Below are positions 22,801 through 30,168 of a DNA stretch of 30,208 bases, piece by piece. The position numbers were made by a program, and so were the translations under genes. The notes under the pieces were generated by a model, which was not told the origin of the DNA, searched no databases, and was given only the letters and a program-made list of their open reading frames with translations. The stretch covers positions 1-30,208 of the forward strand of contig DATLZU010000064.1 of assembly GCA_035573855.1 (NCBI GenBank). The letters run 5' to 3'. The DNA comes from DATLZU01 sp035573855. Lineage in GTDB: Bacteria > Nitrospirota > Nitrospiria > Nitrospirales > Nitrospiraceae. The number at the start of each line of letters is the position of its first letter. The first letter of the stretch is position 1.

Positions 22801-24979
22801 GTGTGATGCGCTGATGGGACGCGCGGCAGAATTCTCCGGCGATCTCATATTCCAGCGTGCGGCGCCAATTGGCTTCTTCGTCGCGGGTCAGGGTCCGCTT
22901 CACCAAGCCGATGGCCTGGAACATTTCGCGCACGCGGTTTGGCAAATCTTGGAGGGCGATGCCGGCGGGCCCGGCTTCCCGTACCGCCGCCTCGATCGCA
23001 TGCCGTAACGCAAACTGGCGGTGCCGGTCGCTCATGTACCCGGCCTGGTGCGCTGCATCCTGCCGGTTGTCGGCAAAGATCAGAAGTTTCCGCTCGTCGT
23101 TCGGAACCTTGTCGAGATGATGGGTGCCCAGCACCGACACGCTGGAAGCCACGCCGGTGCGTAACAGGGTCAGCACATCGCCGCGGGAATAGCGGCTGTT
23201 GCACACCGGACAGGTCGAACCCCGTCCGCGCAGGACATATTGTGTGCTCAGATTCTCCTTGGGCACACCAGCGGGCTCGGTCGGAAAGACGGTCCCGTGC
23301 ACATGGTCCACAAAGAATTGGTTGAGCCTCTTCTCGGCCGCGGTCTGTTGGCGGTGGCGCGGGCGGGGCGCCTCATCTTCCGGCTCGTCACCCTTCGCAT
23401 CATCCTCCGAATCAGTCCGTTCGCCGACGAGGAAGGGGGTAATGAAGGCCGTCTCCTCGTCACTCAAGAACTCGTCATTGGCGATCGTCTGTTCTGGGTG
23501 ATCGGGGTCGAACCGGACCTTCACGAAGTCCTGCCCGCAGGTCCGGCACAGCACGGCCGGCCGGACCGCGCTGCCACAAGAGCGACAGCGATCAGACCCC
23601 TCGGTGGCCAACGTGCGACAGGCCGGATTCATGCAGAGCCCGACATCGTACACACCATGAAAGAAGGTATGAAGCTTGGGGCGGAGGAGTGGCGGGTGAT
23701 CATCGTCCCCGTAACTGCCAAGCAGGAGATAGGCTTCGATCAGGCGCATCAGCGCCTCCCGCGAAAGCTGGCCGAGCTGAGGCCATGCCTCACGGAGGGC
23801 ATCGGCCAGTTCATCGACCGTTCGTGGGACTGCGGCTGCCGACAGGAGGGTCGAGACCACACGGTTGCCGGCCAAGAGTGCCTGGAGTTGCTCGTGGGTC
23901 GAACCAGAGGCCGGTGCCTGGCGTCCGCAGAGCCGTTCCGCAAGCCTGAGCAACTCCGTTTCGTCGGCCTGAGACAGCCCTCGCACCTCCTCGTCAGATA
24001 ATTCGACAGCCGGTGGCTCGTATGGCTGTCCAAATACTGGGATGTCGCGATAGCGTTCGCCGATGATGTCGCGACGCTCGAAGGGCTCATCGAAGAGGTC
24101 GGTGGCAAACCGGGCCAGCGCCGCATCGCCCCCCGCATCCTGCGAAACCGTGGCCGAGGTGCCGATCGCGCGCAGGTCCCCTCGTTTGAGGCCACAGCGC
24201 GCCTTGAGCCGGCGCAACAGACAGGCAATTTCCGTTGCCAGTGCCCCTCGGTAGCTGTGAATCTCATCGAGCACCACATAGCGCAGTGACGGCGTGAACA
24301 GCGACCGGTCAGCCTTGCGAACGAGTAGAAATTCGAGCTGCTTATAGTTCGTCAGCAGGATGTCCGGGGGATTGCGCCTGATCTCCTCGCGCCGCGTGAG
24401 TTCATGCCCAGCAAGCGGTTCGCCGAGCGCCGAGGTCACAGTCTCGCTGTCACCGGTATAGAGGGCAAAGGTGATGCCCGTGTGTGAATCGCGAAGCAAG
24501 TTGCGCAGGCGCAGCAATTGATCGTTCGCCAGCGCGTTCATGGGATAGAGCAGGATCGCCTTCGTGCCTCGAAGGCCCTTGTCCTTGAGACGGAGCACAC
24601 CGGATAGCACGGACAGCAGAAAGGCCTCTGTCTTTCCACTCCCGGTACTGGTCTTGACGACGACGTTTCGTCCCGCCTCGACCGCGCGGAAGGCATCTTC
24701 CTGATGGGCGTACAACGGCGACGGACCGAACGGCCAGTGGAAGCGGGCCAAGTCGGGATGGCCGCAACCGGCATCGAGCAGGTCTTTCAACCAACGGCCT
24801 TCCGCGAAGTCACGAGCGAGGGTGACATACGGTCCTTTGACCAAGACCTCGGCGCGGTTCACATGCTCTTCGAACTGACTGCGCAGGTGCGGATCGGCGA
24901 GCCGGTACGAGCTTTTGATGAAGCTCCGGTACTGGTCGATCAGATGCCGGACACTCTCGATGACGGAGAAGCGGGTCAT
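19814..24979 (-). CDS. Giant DEAD/DEAH helicase with zinc clusters, DUF1998 and C-terminal Vsr/DUF559-like nuclease domain
   Basis: This is a 1721-residue protein. The N-terminal helicase core has Walker A TSTGSGKT (110-117), YPMNALANDQ (145-154), DEIH (238-241) and TSAT (274-277). Zinc-type cysteine pairs follow at C449/C454, C465/C468, C478/C481 and C590/C593. The second RecA-like domain has TLELGVDVG (1005-1013) and QRAGRAGRR (1032-1040). A DUF1998 region ends with C1545, C1549 and C1552. The last 110 residues look like a Vsr/DUF559 PD-(D/E)XK nuclease: VPDFAYPD with D1654 and YCDGFAYH with D1667 and H1672. The layout resembles YprA/MrfA and Druantia DruE helicases. The start (ATG 24979) overlaps the PIN gene stop by ATGA. 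A defence role is inferred. Confidence 0.9.
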   Translation of the reverse strand: MTRFSVIESVRHLIDQYRSFIKSSYRLADPHLRSQFEEHVNRAEVLVKGPYVTLARDFAEGRWLKDLLDAGCGHPDLARFHWPFGPSPLYAHQEDAFRAVEAGRNVVVKTSTGSGKTEAFLLSVLSGVLRLKDKGLRGTKAILLYPMNALANDQLLRLRNLLRDSHTGITFALYTGDSETVTSALGEPLAGHELTRREEIRRNPPDILLTNYKQLEFLLVRKADRSLFTPSLRYVVLDEIHSYRGALATEIACLLRRLKARCGLKRGDLRAIGTSATVSQDAGGDAALARFATDLFDEPFERRDIIGERYRDIPVFGQPYEPPAVELSDEEVRGLSQADETELLRLAERLCGRQAPASGSTHEQLQALLAGNRVVSTLLSAAAVPRTVDELADALREAWPQLGQLSREALMRLIEAYLLLGSYGDDDHPPLLRPKLHTFFHGVYDVGLCMNPACRTLATEGSDRCRSCGSAVRPAVLCRTCGQDFVKVRFDPDHPEQTIANDEFLSDEETAFITPFLVGERTDSEDDAKGDEPEDEAPRPRHRQQTAAEKRLNQFFVDHVHGTVFPTEPAGVPKENLSTQYVLRGRGSTCPVCNSRYSRGDVLTLLRTGVASSVSVLGTHHLDKVPNDERKLLIFADNRQDAAHQAGYMSDRHRQFALRHAIEAAVREAGPAGIALQDLPNRVREMFQAIGLVKRTLTRDEEANWRRTLEYEIAGEFCRASHQRITLENLALVEVQYEFLDRLIADSRFADCCRRAGLDPAKGAILVRAMLDFVRRKRAVSFDFYQSFLDPKKTPWSWLTADPYSLSVAEHERGAVFFMLDRPEALRSRSVSGIKLEPLVKDTERGAAGGVAKLVCDKAGLGATIGDEWIRRVVEFLREYDILESPPVVPEAVRRHLHGQRPLQLAKRVVRLVPAERGWRCRKCSIWRPYLADVCLASTACSGEGKDLLPSTADRENYYVQLYTADRPRRLRALEHTAQIDQDTRARREQEFKDGKLEVLVCSPTLELGVDVGSLYSVLLRNAPHTPANYVQRAGRAGRRLRIGFVTTFCGTGPHDRHCFEDPAWLVRGEFKPPVVRMANDKILARHVRSFALEELNEDFSWLMGDLLADIQNPAVLKRDRYAHLLDRLRAQRADIVAKAIDVFGNKERVTEVVNDFPDEFEQTVVRWHEQVKRLHREFHEYARIVSTRESEQKRRARERAYRELTTDREKAFVLSYFAEEGVLPSYQFPTDTFSLDPGVGDTPTLRRPAWIALFEFAPGNMVYANGHKLKSIRAFFDGGRRSGPSERGADQTGRVERFCFCEQCGFAAKEVVNHCPRCGNRIARQAEVALIDSFEAEEHTQITSAEDSRQRLTFKRQEHLMDAADGQAQMYPYEFVTLEFRHHANLLVTNWGRQRRERDHGEPFELCPLCGRHRSPGLTENRLARWDENHRGFCSGEPRPFILGYEFSADVLIVPLAPGLAPTSHDDAEAFCRTLGKALVVGAQERLEIEQDEIAYFQHPDGAGGWTLVFYETAPGGAGYLEQLAQHLPAWAHAAYDRLFNHDCERACYRCLKTARNQFDHALLNKELVRSVLFQLSVVQPIAEPHSGRSGDARASSADWLHRLTAERQTQPTSNTAIEQALLQAIRDGGRLPEPVPQFEVLNRDGKRLTVPDFAYPDRRIAIYCDGFAYHGNREALESDARKRNSLQAIGWTVLTFWGRQILRDPRACETQIWQCYQFR

Positions 24980-25485
24980 GCCAAGCCTCGGTCGAGCAGG
25001 GCGGCCGTTCGCCATTTGGAAAGTTGCTTTGAACGGAACTGTCTGTTGAGATTCTTGGCAGAGGAGCGGGCGGCACAGGCCTCCAAGAGCTGTTCGAGGG
25101 AGACCAGTCGGTCTTCCCACCCCAGCCGCACGGCGATGCGTACGGCAGCGGCATCGGCACTGCAGGCGAGCCACGTATCGGCTCTGCCGAGGGCGTGAGC
25201 CCATAAATGACGTTCGCCAGGATCGAGCAACGCGGAATCCGGATCAGCCAGGGTAAGGCGGGCCAAGGCTTCATCGCTCACAAGATGCACGACCAGGCGG
25301 TTTTGCAGATCCTTCTCCTGAACGCTGATATAGCCTGGTCGGTAGGCATATCCGGTTTGTGTCTCTTCCCGGCACTTCTCCACCGTTTCCAGGCGAAAAA
25401 AGCCGGTGAGCGTTGCCCAGCAGTGGATCCGTATCGCCTCGATGATGATGTTGGTATCCACGAGAACGACCTGGTTACGCTCCAC
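24976..25485 (-). CDS. PIN-domain ribonuclease-like protein
   Basis: This is a 169-residue protein. The N-terminal VLVDTNIIIEAI gives the first acidic residue (D10) and E16. The middle DPDSALLDPGERHLWAHALG supplies the central acid, and ACSADAAAVRIAVRLG the third, which is the PIN pattern. It differs from short VapC toxins in having an insert (about residues 30-65) and a basic C-terminal tail (NLNRQFRSKQLSKWR). Start codon GTG; GGGGGA lies 8-9 bases upstream. It follows the XRE/ImmA gene by 12 bases and overlaps the helicase by four, so the three are one operon. It is probably an RNase or DNase effector rather than a plain toxin, since no antitoxin gene is adjacent. Confidence 0.85.
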   Translation of the reverse strand: MERNQVVLVDTNIIIEAIRIHCWATLTGFFRLETVEKCREETQTGYAYRPGYISVQEKDLQNRLVVHLVSDEALARLTLADPDSALLDPGERHLWAHALGRADTWLACSADAAAVRIAVRLGWEDRLVSLEQLLEACAARSSAKNLNRQFRSKQLSKWRTAALLDRGLA

Positions 25486-25497
25486 GGCTGAGTCCCC

Positions 25498-26598
25498 CTA
25501 CAGGTCGAAGGGGACAGGATAGCCGTAAGCCTGGAAGAGATCAGCGAGATCGTGAAGAGTCATGTCGAGCAACGAAGCCGAACGCCGAACCGAAATGGCC
25601 CCTCTCAGAACAGCGTCGTGCAGACACTGGATAAACTCAACGGAGAAGAGCTTGGGAACGGGCTGCTCGCTCCTCGGGCGCCCATTGGCAACGAGTCTGA
25701 TGTCGTGAATGTCGTGGAGGTCGGCTTTCGCGAGCCAGCCGAGCTGGACCAATCGCCACTTCAACGCCACAGCCGTCACGAGCAATTCGGTCGCTGTGGC
25801 ATTGAGCCAGTTGTGAATGTCGTCCTGCCCTCGCGCCTGCCAGCGTGGCGCAAGCGTGCGTTCCGGCATCAGCAGCGCGGAGGCGAAGTTATCGGCCAGT
25901 TGCTCGACGCGCCGGCCCTTGCCACCGCGCGGGATCTCCCCTTCATAGTGCTCCGGCGGCATTTGTTCCCAGGTGAGCAAGTGAAAGACCTCATGGGCGA
26001 GATCGTAATGCCGGCGGCCTTCCGGTTCGCGGCGATTAATGAGAATGGTGGAGATCTCCGGCAACAGGCATGCGGCGCCGGAGACGGCGTCCGGGGCCTC
26101 CACGTACAGGACAAGGGTACCGATCCGTTCCCGCAGACGGGTTTCAAGATGGAGAGCCGGGATCTCGCCCAAGTCCCACTCTCGCCCAAGCGCCTCAGCC
26201 GCGGTGCGTGCCTCCTCATAGGTGCTCTGTTCTGTCAGCGGCAGACGCGGCTTTAAGGCACTGGCGGTTTCTCGCTTGCAGAAGTACCGGTAGGTCGCAA
26301 TCCATCGCCCGGCCTTGTCCTCGAACGCCTGTAAGAACGACGGATCAGAGTCCTTCCGTACTCGCCAGTTGAAACGTCCTTCACCGACGAGTCGCAGGGG
26401 GTCGGTGAAGTAGTCCACATCCACCCCCAACACCTGCATCGCGCGGACCAGTTCCTCAGCGCTGAGCTTGCGCTGTCCGGCCTCGATCGCCGCCACCGTC
26501 TGGCGGTCCTTGAAGCCGAGCTTCTGGGAAAGCTGGGCCTGCGTGAGGCCAAGCTTTTCACGGGCGTATTTCAGTCGTTTCGCAATGAGTTCAGTCAT
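25498..26598 (-). CDS. XRE-family regulator with ImmA/IrrE metallopeptidase domain
   Basis: This is a 366-residue protein. The N-terminal helix-turn-helix (about 1-65: LKYAREKLGLTQAQLSQKLG, then RQTVAAIEAGQRKLS) is an XRE DNA-binding domain. The C-terminal half is an M78/ImmA-type peptidase with the zinc motif HEVFH in YDLAHEVFHLL and the typical downstream ADNFASALLMP. Such proteins cleave repressors or control mobile elements, prophages and defence loci. The start at 26598 (MTELIAKRL) fits homologues; a GTG nine codons earlier is possible. A promoter with an internal palindrome lies just upstream, suggesting autoregulation. It heads the operon with the PIN and helicase genes. Confidence 0.9.
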   Translation of the reverse strand: MTELIAKRLKYAREKLGLTQAQLSQKLGFKDRQTVAAIEAGQRKLSAEELVRAMQVLGVDVDYFTDPLRLVGEGRFNWRVRKDSDPSFLQAFEDKAGRWIATYRYFCKRETASALKPRLPLTEQSTYEEARTAAEALGREWDLGEIPALHLETRLRERIGTLVLYVEAPDAVSGAACLLPEISTILINRREPEGRRHYDLAHEVFHLLTWEQMPPEHYEGEIPRGGKGRRVEQLADNFASALLMPERTLAPRWQARGQDDIHNWLNATATELLVTAVALKWRLVQLGWLAKADLHDIHDIRLVANGRPRSEQPVPKLFSVEFIQCLHDAVLRGAISVRRSASLLDMTLHDLADLFQAYGYPVPFDL

Positions 26599-26630
26599 CG
26601 GTACCCACGGGCATTCTTCAAACACTTCTT

Positions 26631-26659
26631 AGTCTAGCGTTGCATAGAATAGAATGCAA
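26631..26659 (-). promoter_or_regulatory. Promoter of the XRE-PIN-helicase operon
   Basis: On the minus strand TTGCAT (-35, 26659-26654) and TAGACT (-10, 26636-26631) are exactly 17 bases apart. This lies 33 bases before the start codon in a conspicuously AT-rich spacer between divergent genes. Confidence 0.5.
26640..26659. promoter_or_regulatory. Palindromic operator TTGCAT-N8-ATGCAA
   Basis: Perfect 6-base arms with an 8-base spacer overlap the -35 box and spacer of the operon promoter. XRE proteins commonly bind such dyads, so this is the likely autoregulatory site of the XRE/ImmA protein. Confidence 0.55.
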
Positions 26660-26686
26660 GACTATATTGCACTAGTAATAATTTAT

Positions 26687-26703
26687 AAATCATAATGTGA
26701 TTT
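26687..26703. promoter_or_regulatory. Second small inverted repeat AAATCA-N5-TGATTT
   Basis: A perfect 6-base dyad with 5-base spacer lies midway between the divergent promoters. It may be another regulator site, though short AT-rich dyads also arise by chance. Confidence 0.25.
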
Positions 26704-26723
26704 GAAATAGATAAAACATGGAG

Positions 26724-26746
26724 ATTGTTTGATTATGTCGAACAAT
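26724..26746. promoter_or_regulatory. 23-base inverted repeat over the abiEi -35 box
   Basis: ATTGTT and AACAAT arms flank 11 bases and cover the -35 hexamer of the abiEi promoter. AbiEi antitoxins repress their own operon by binding inverted repeats in the promoter, so this is a candidate binding site. Confidence 0.45.
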
Positions 26747-26757
26747 CGCCATATGAT
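26729..26757 (+). promoter_or_regulatory. Promoter of abiEi
   Basis: TTGATT and TATGAT hexamers with a 17-base spacer lie about 45 bases before the GTG start codon. The -10 box matches consensus at five of six positions. Confidence 0.55.
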
Positions 26758-26800
26758 TTCTACGCTCTGTCGGGGTGCTACAGGAATCTAGAGGTTAAGA

Positions 26801-27637
26801 GTGTCGCGAGGCAATCCAATTCACTCCGGCTCCGGAGTCGAACTCGTTAGAAGATTGGCCGTCGAGGGCGACCGGATCTTCACCTTCGCAAGGGCGCGCG
26901 AGCTGGCTCCGGGTGTCCGCCTGTCAAACGGTTACCTGCGCCAGGCCTTGCACCATCTAACCAAGATGGGCTGGATCGTCCGCCTGCGCAAGGGGCTCTA
27001 TGCCATCTCCTCCTCGGTCCCCGGCGTCTCACCGGCTCATGAGTTCGAGATTGCCATGGCCCTGGCCGAGCCGGCTGCGATCTCGCACTGGTCCGCCCTG
27101 CACCACCATGGCCTAACGGAGCAAGTGCCGAGGAAGGTGTTCGTCCTTACGACCACCGCAGCTTCGGTCCCCCGTGTTCGTGGCAGCATGGCGGCGAAGG
27201 GTTCCCAGGGCTATCCTATCGGCGGCACCACCTATCAGTTCATCCAAGTCAAGCCTGAGCGGTTCTTCGGAACAGAACGCGTGTGGATCGGCGAAGCTCG
27301 CGTGACGATCACCGATCCCGAACGGACGCTGCTCGATGGACTGTCCATGCCGCACTACTGCGGCGACGTTGCCGAAGTGCTGCACGCGTTCCAAGTGCGT
27401 GGCGTGGATCTGAACCTCGAACGGATCATCGAGTATGCGCTCAAGCTGGATGCGGCGACAGCCAAGCGCCTGGGCTGGGTGCTCGAGCGCCAAGGCGTCG
27501 AGCCGGCCAAGCTCGAGCGTCTGGCTCTCCTGCCGATCAAGGGGTACCGCGTGCTCGATCCGACCGGTCCGCGCAAGGGACCCTGCAATCGGCGCTGGAT
27601 GATCCAAGAGAATCTTTCCGGAACGGTCCAGGCATGA
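26801..27637 (+). CDS. AbiEi-type antitoxin/transcriptional regulator
   Basis: This 278-residue protein has a winged helix-turn-helix N-terminus (about 1-75: RARELAPGVRLSNGYLRQAL, then MGWIVRLRKGLYAIS), typical of AbiEi. The C-terminal antitoxin domain contains ISHWSALHHHGLTEQVP, VTITDPERTLLDGLSMPHYCG and the closing basic residues. AbiEi represses the operon and counters the AbiEii nucleotidyltransferase toxin. Start codon GTG with AGAGG 7 bases upstream. The stop overlaps the next gene by four bases (ATGA), the usual abiEi-abiEii coupling. The antitoxin is intact although its toxin is not. It is divergent from the XRE operon. Confidence 0.88.
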   Translation: MSRGNPIHSGSGVELVRRLAVEGDRIFTFARARELAPGVRLSNGYLRQALHHLTKMGWIVRLRKGLYAISSSVPGVSPAHEFEIAMALAEPAAISHWSALHHHGLTEQVPRKVFVLTTTAASVPRVRGSMAAKGSQGYPIGGTTYQFIQVKPERFFGTERVWIGEARVTITDPERTLLDGLSMPHYCGDVAEVLHAFQVRGVDLNLERIIEYALKLDAATAKRLGWVLERQGVEPAKLERLALLPIKGYRVLDPTGPRKGPCNRRWMIQENLSGTVQA

Positions 27638-28119
27638 AGCCCCTCCGCACACGCCTGGAAGACGCCCGCCACCGTCTCGGCCTGCCGTGGGAGGTGCTCG
27701 AACGCGACTATCTCTTGTCCTGGGTGCTGGCCGGACTCGCCCAGGTGGACTCGCTCCGGGACACCCTCGTCTTTAAGGGCGGGACGGCGCTCAGAAAGTG
27801 CTACTTCGGCGACTATCGCTTCTCGGAGGATCTGGATTTCTCCGGGTTGGATGGCGTACCGACCGGAGAGGCCCTGGAGCGCGCGGTCCGGGACGCGTGC
27901 GGCGCGACCTATCGTGATGAAGGCTGTCGCGTGATTACCATCGGTTCCCTGTCCAGGGAAGCAGGAGCGGCACACGCTCACACGCAACAGCAGGATACTA
28001 CACCTCTTGTGCGAACCCATTTCTTTGGTTGTCCATGCAGACAAACCGCTTGCTTTGACTTGCTTTGGGGGACGGCGCGACACAAGGTACAGATCCGCTG
28101 CCCCGGGGTAGCCAAGTAG
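27634..28119 (+). pseudogene. Truncated AbiEii-type nucleotidyltransferase toxin
   Basis: The frame begins as a normal AbiEii/AbiGii toxin: LLSWVLAGLAQVDSLRDTLV, then FKGGTALRKCYFGDYRFSEDLDFSG, which holds the nucleotidyltransferase signature GGTALRK (49-55) and the paired acids in SEDLDF (64-69). Family likeness stops after about residue 90 (near base 27910). Family members run to about 250-330 residues. Beyond that the frame continues by chance to 28119, antisense to the metallo-beta-lactamase gene, giving a Cys/Gln-rich nonsense end. The C-terminal two thirds are therefore lost, probably through insertion or deletion at about 27.91-27.97 kb. The fragment is unlikely to be active, leaving the antitoxin unpaired. 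Confidence 0.82.
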
Positions 28120-29228
28120 GATGGCCCAGGACGTCCACGGAAGCGCCCGTCGCTGCGCACCCAAGTAAGAGTCTTTGCCATCGACCCAGCAGTGTTTTGA
28201 ATGTGTGCGTAGGCGTCCTTGTTCGCTTCTGACCCGTGGTGAGGAGCCGTTATGATCGATCCAGTCAGCACAGGCAACTGTACACCCTTGAGATCGGAAT
28301 CGGCGGTGAACAGCACACCAGGGAGAGAACCAGCCGGACAAGCCCAGAATACGAGGCTCTCACGGTTCGAGGTGGTCAGCGCAAGAAACGCAAGAACTTG
28401 GTTGATCGGAACCGGCTGTACATAGGCCACTTCTCTTGCGTTCAAAGGACGAAGCCATCTCGAGCCACTTAATGAACATGCCTCGCCATATTCGAACCAC
28501 CTCACCGCGATGCCCCGGTGAAAGGCGGCCAGCGCGATCTTTCGAATGCGGTCTGCCGCGTCCAGAGCGCCAGCCAGCAAAACCGCCGCCTTCTCATCCA
28601 AATCAAGCCAACAATGCCGGCAGATGATCCCTCTCGGGTCTTTCCAGCACAGGAGCAAGAGCCCCCCAAGAGACGACGGCTCCTCTATCACGCGCTCTAT
28701 TTCATCAACCACATCCTGCGGCCAGCCATTTCCTGGTACGTCACTGGCAGGTTCGGTACGTCTTGAGTTCCGCCCCTCCTCGGAACCTGGTTGCTCCTGT
28801 GTAAGGGAATCTCCATATACCTCGATCAGCGGCCGATGTTCGGGTGAATCACCTTCACTGTGGCGCAGCTCTCCAACAAAACTACCAGCTTCTCGGACTT
28901 GGGTAATCAGAGCGTCAATCACTTCGGGCGAGGGATTCAACGCATACCGCAATACGCTAATCCATCGTCCGGGCAACCATAACTCCCGGCAACCCAAGCC
29001 ACTTTGCAAAAAACCCAGGATTCCGTTTGCGTGGTCCGCATCGTTGTGTGTGCAAATGAGGATATCAACCTCGTCACGGCTTGTGGTCCGCTGAAACAGG
29101 TCTGCGAAACCGTCAATGGACCTTCCGCCATCTACCAGCACCGTCCCTTCAGGTGTTTCCAGAAAGAACGCATCCCCTTGTCCCACCGGTATCGCGATGA
29201 ATTGAGCACTCATTCCCGCCTGAGACAT
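27978..29228 (-). CDS. Metallo-beta-lactamase-fold hydrolase (ComEC-like MBL domain)
   Basis: This 416-residue soluble protein has an N-terminal metallo-beta-lactamase domain. It shows VGQGDAFFLETPEGTVLVDGG, then the metal motif THNDADHANG and, near residue 340, APHHGSEAN, which supplies further histidines. These resemble the extracellular MBL domain of ComEC/Rec2 and its free-standing relatives. The middle (about 110-270) is an insert of unknown function with several Cys and Trp. The C-terminus is Cys-rich (CTLCRAV, VSCCC). The start at 29228 is one base after the preceding stop (TAA C ATG), with AAAGG upstream, so it is coupled to the upstream gene. Local GC content looks lower than in neighbouring genes, consistent with transfer. 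Confidence 0.83.
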   Translation of the reverse strand: MSQAGMSAQFIAIPVGQGDAFFLETPEGTVLVDGGRSIDGFADLFQRTTSRDEVDILICTHNDADHANGILGFLQSGLGCRELWLPGRWISVLRYALNPSPEVIDALITQVREAGSFVGELRHSEGDSPEHRPLIEVYGDSLTQEQPGSEEGRNSRRTEPASDVPGNGWPQDVVDEIERVIEEPSSLGGLLLLCWKDPRGIICRHCWLDLDEKAAVLLAGALDAADRIRKIALAAFHRGIAVRWFEYGEACSLSGSRWLRPLNAREVAYVQPVPINQVLAFLALTTSNRESLVFWACPAGSLPGVLFTADSDLKGVQLPVLTGSIITAPHHGSEANKDAYAHIQNTAGSMAKTLTWVRSDGRFRGRPGPSYLATPGQRICTLCRAVPQSKSKQAVCLHGQPKKWVRTRGVVSCCCV

Positions 29229-29229
29229 G

Positions 29230-30168
29230 TTACGAACCTTTGCCCAGAAACCCAATCTTCCGCAGTCCTACGAGTGTGCTTGCAATCAAGTCCACGCTGA
29301 ACTCCTCGCGTTGGAGTTTGTGCTGCCACTCTGAAACATCCGCGAGGTATCCCCACACATGTTCGGGGGTGACTGCCTGGCCGAGTCGCTCAAGCTCTCG
29401 CGCAGCCATGTCCACCGTGGTCCAACGACTCAGCGTTCCATCCTGGTAGGTCCTGAACTGCTCGATCACAGCCGACGCCTGAGCGAAGTTCAGATATCGC
29501 CGGGCGTACCGCAACGCCACATTGATCTTCGGTCCCGGCTCGAAGTGGCTTTCATCCACAGCCGTGAGCCACCGCTGCTGACGGACAGCAATGTCCTCAG
29601 GCCCTTTGTATCGCAGGCTGGGATCATAGGGGCCAGCCGCCTGTTTGAGATAGTTATGGAACAGCCCGAGTTGCACGGCCCGCTCGATGAGATAAATGAT
29701 CTTGCCGGCTCGGAAGCGGCTGACTGGACGGCCCTGACCGTAAAGCTGCTGGACGACCCAGGCGAGAATGGCTGCCTGCTGGAATTGAGACGGCGCCTTT
29801 CGCGGGCCGGGTTTGGAAACCGTGGTTGATCGGCTTTGTTCGACCGACTTCGCCATTGCCAGTTGAACATGAGGAACTGAAACGGCGTGGAGGGTTGAGG
29901 ATGTCTCCGCGCGCGATGACTCTTGCTTCCACTCGTCGACCCGCTCCTTCAGGTAGGCGTAAAACCCCGGGCGTTTGCGGGCGAAGATGGGGAAGGTGGC
30001 GAGGATGCGGGCCAAGTCGTCGGCGGTGAGGCCGTGAGCGTGGACACTGGCCGGGTGGATGGCAGCCACAGGAGGAGAGACATCACATCTCGTGTCTTCT
30101 GCGGGGAGGGAAAAAGTTTTTCTAAAGCTCAGGAAACGGCGAGCCGGGTCTTCAGCGTTTGCTTGCAT
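29230..30168 (-). CDS. Unrecognised protein with possible Panacea/SocA-like helical domain
   Basis: This 312-residue protein has two parts. The first 85 residues end in HGLTADDLARILATFPIFAR and RPGFYAYLKERVDEWKQE, which recalls, weakly, the last helices of restriction-type DNA methyltransferases. After a linker, residues 130-310 are helical; KIIYLIERAVQLGLFHNYLK, followed by AAGPYDPSLRYKG and QQRWLTAV, is like the domain found in Panacea antitoxins and at the end of some HsdS subunits. The call is tentative. The gene overlaps the upstream partial gene by 17 bases and is one base from the MBL gene, so the three are cotranscribed. The start could be later. It probably belongs to a restriction or toxin-antitoxin type module. 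Confidence 0.6.
   Translation of the reverse strand: MQANAEDPARRFLSFRKTFSLPAEDTRCDVSPPVAAIHPASVHAHGLTADDLARILATFPIFARKRPGFYAYLKERVDEWKQESSRAETSSTLHAVSVPHVQLAMAKSVEQSRSTTVSKPGPRKAPSQFQQAAILAWVVQQLYGQGRPVSRFRAGKIIYLIERAVQLGLFHNYLKQAAGPYDPSLRYKGPEDIAVRQQRWLTAVDESHFEPGPKINVALRYARRYLNFAQASAVIEQFRTYQDGTLSRWTTVDMAARELERLGQAVTPEHVWGYLADVSEWQHKLQREEFSVDLIASTLVGLRKIGFLGKGS

Noticed and set aside
27945..27960. Terminator of the MBL gene
   Set aside because: A 7-base stem is present, but the 2-base loop is too tight and no T-run follows on the minus strand.
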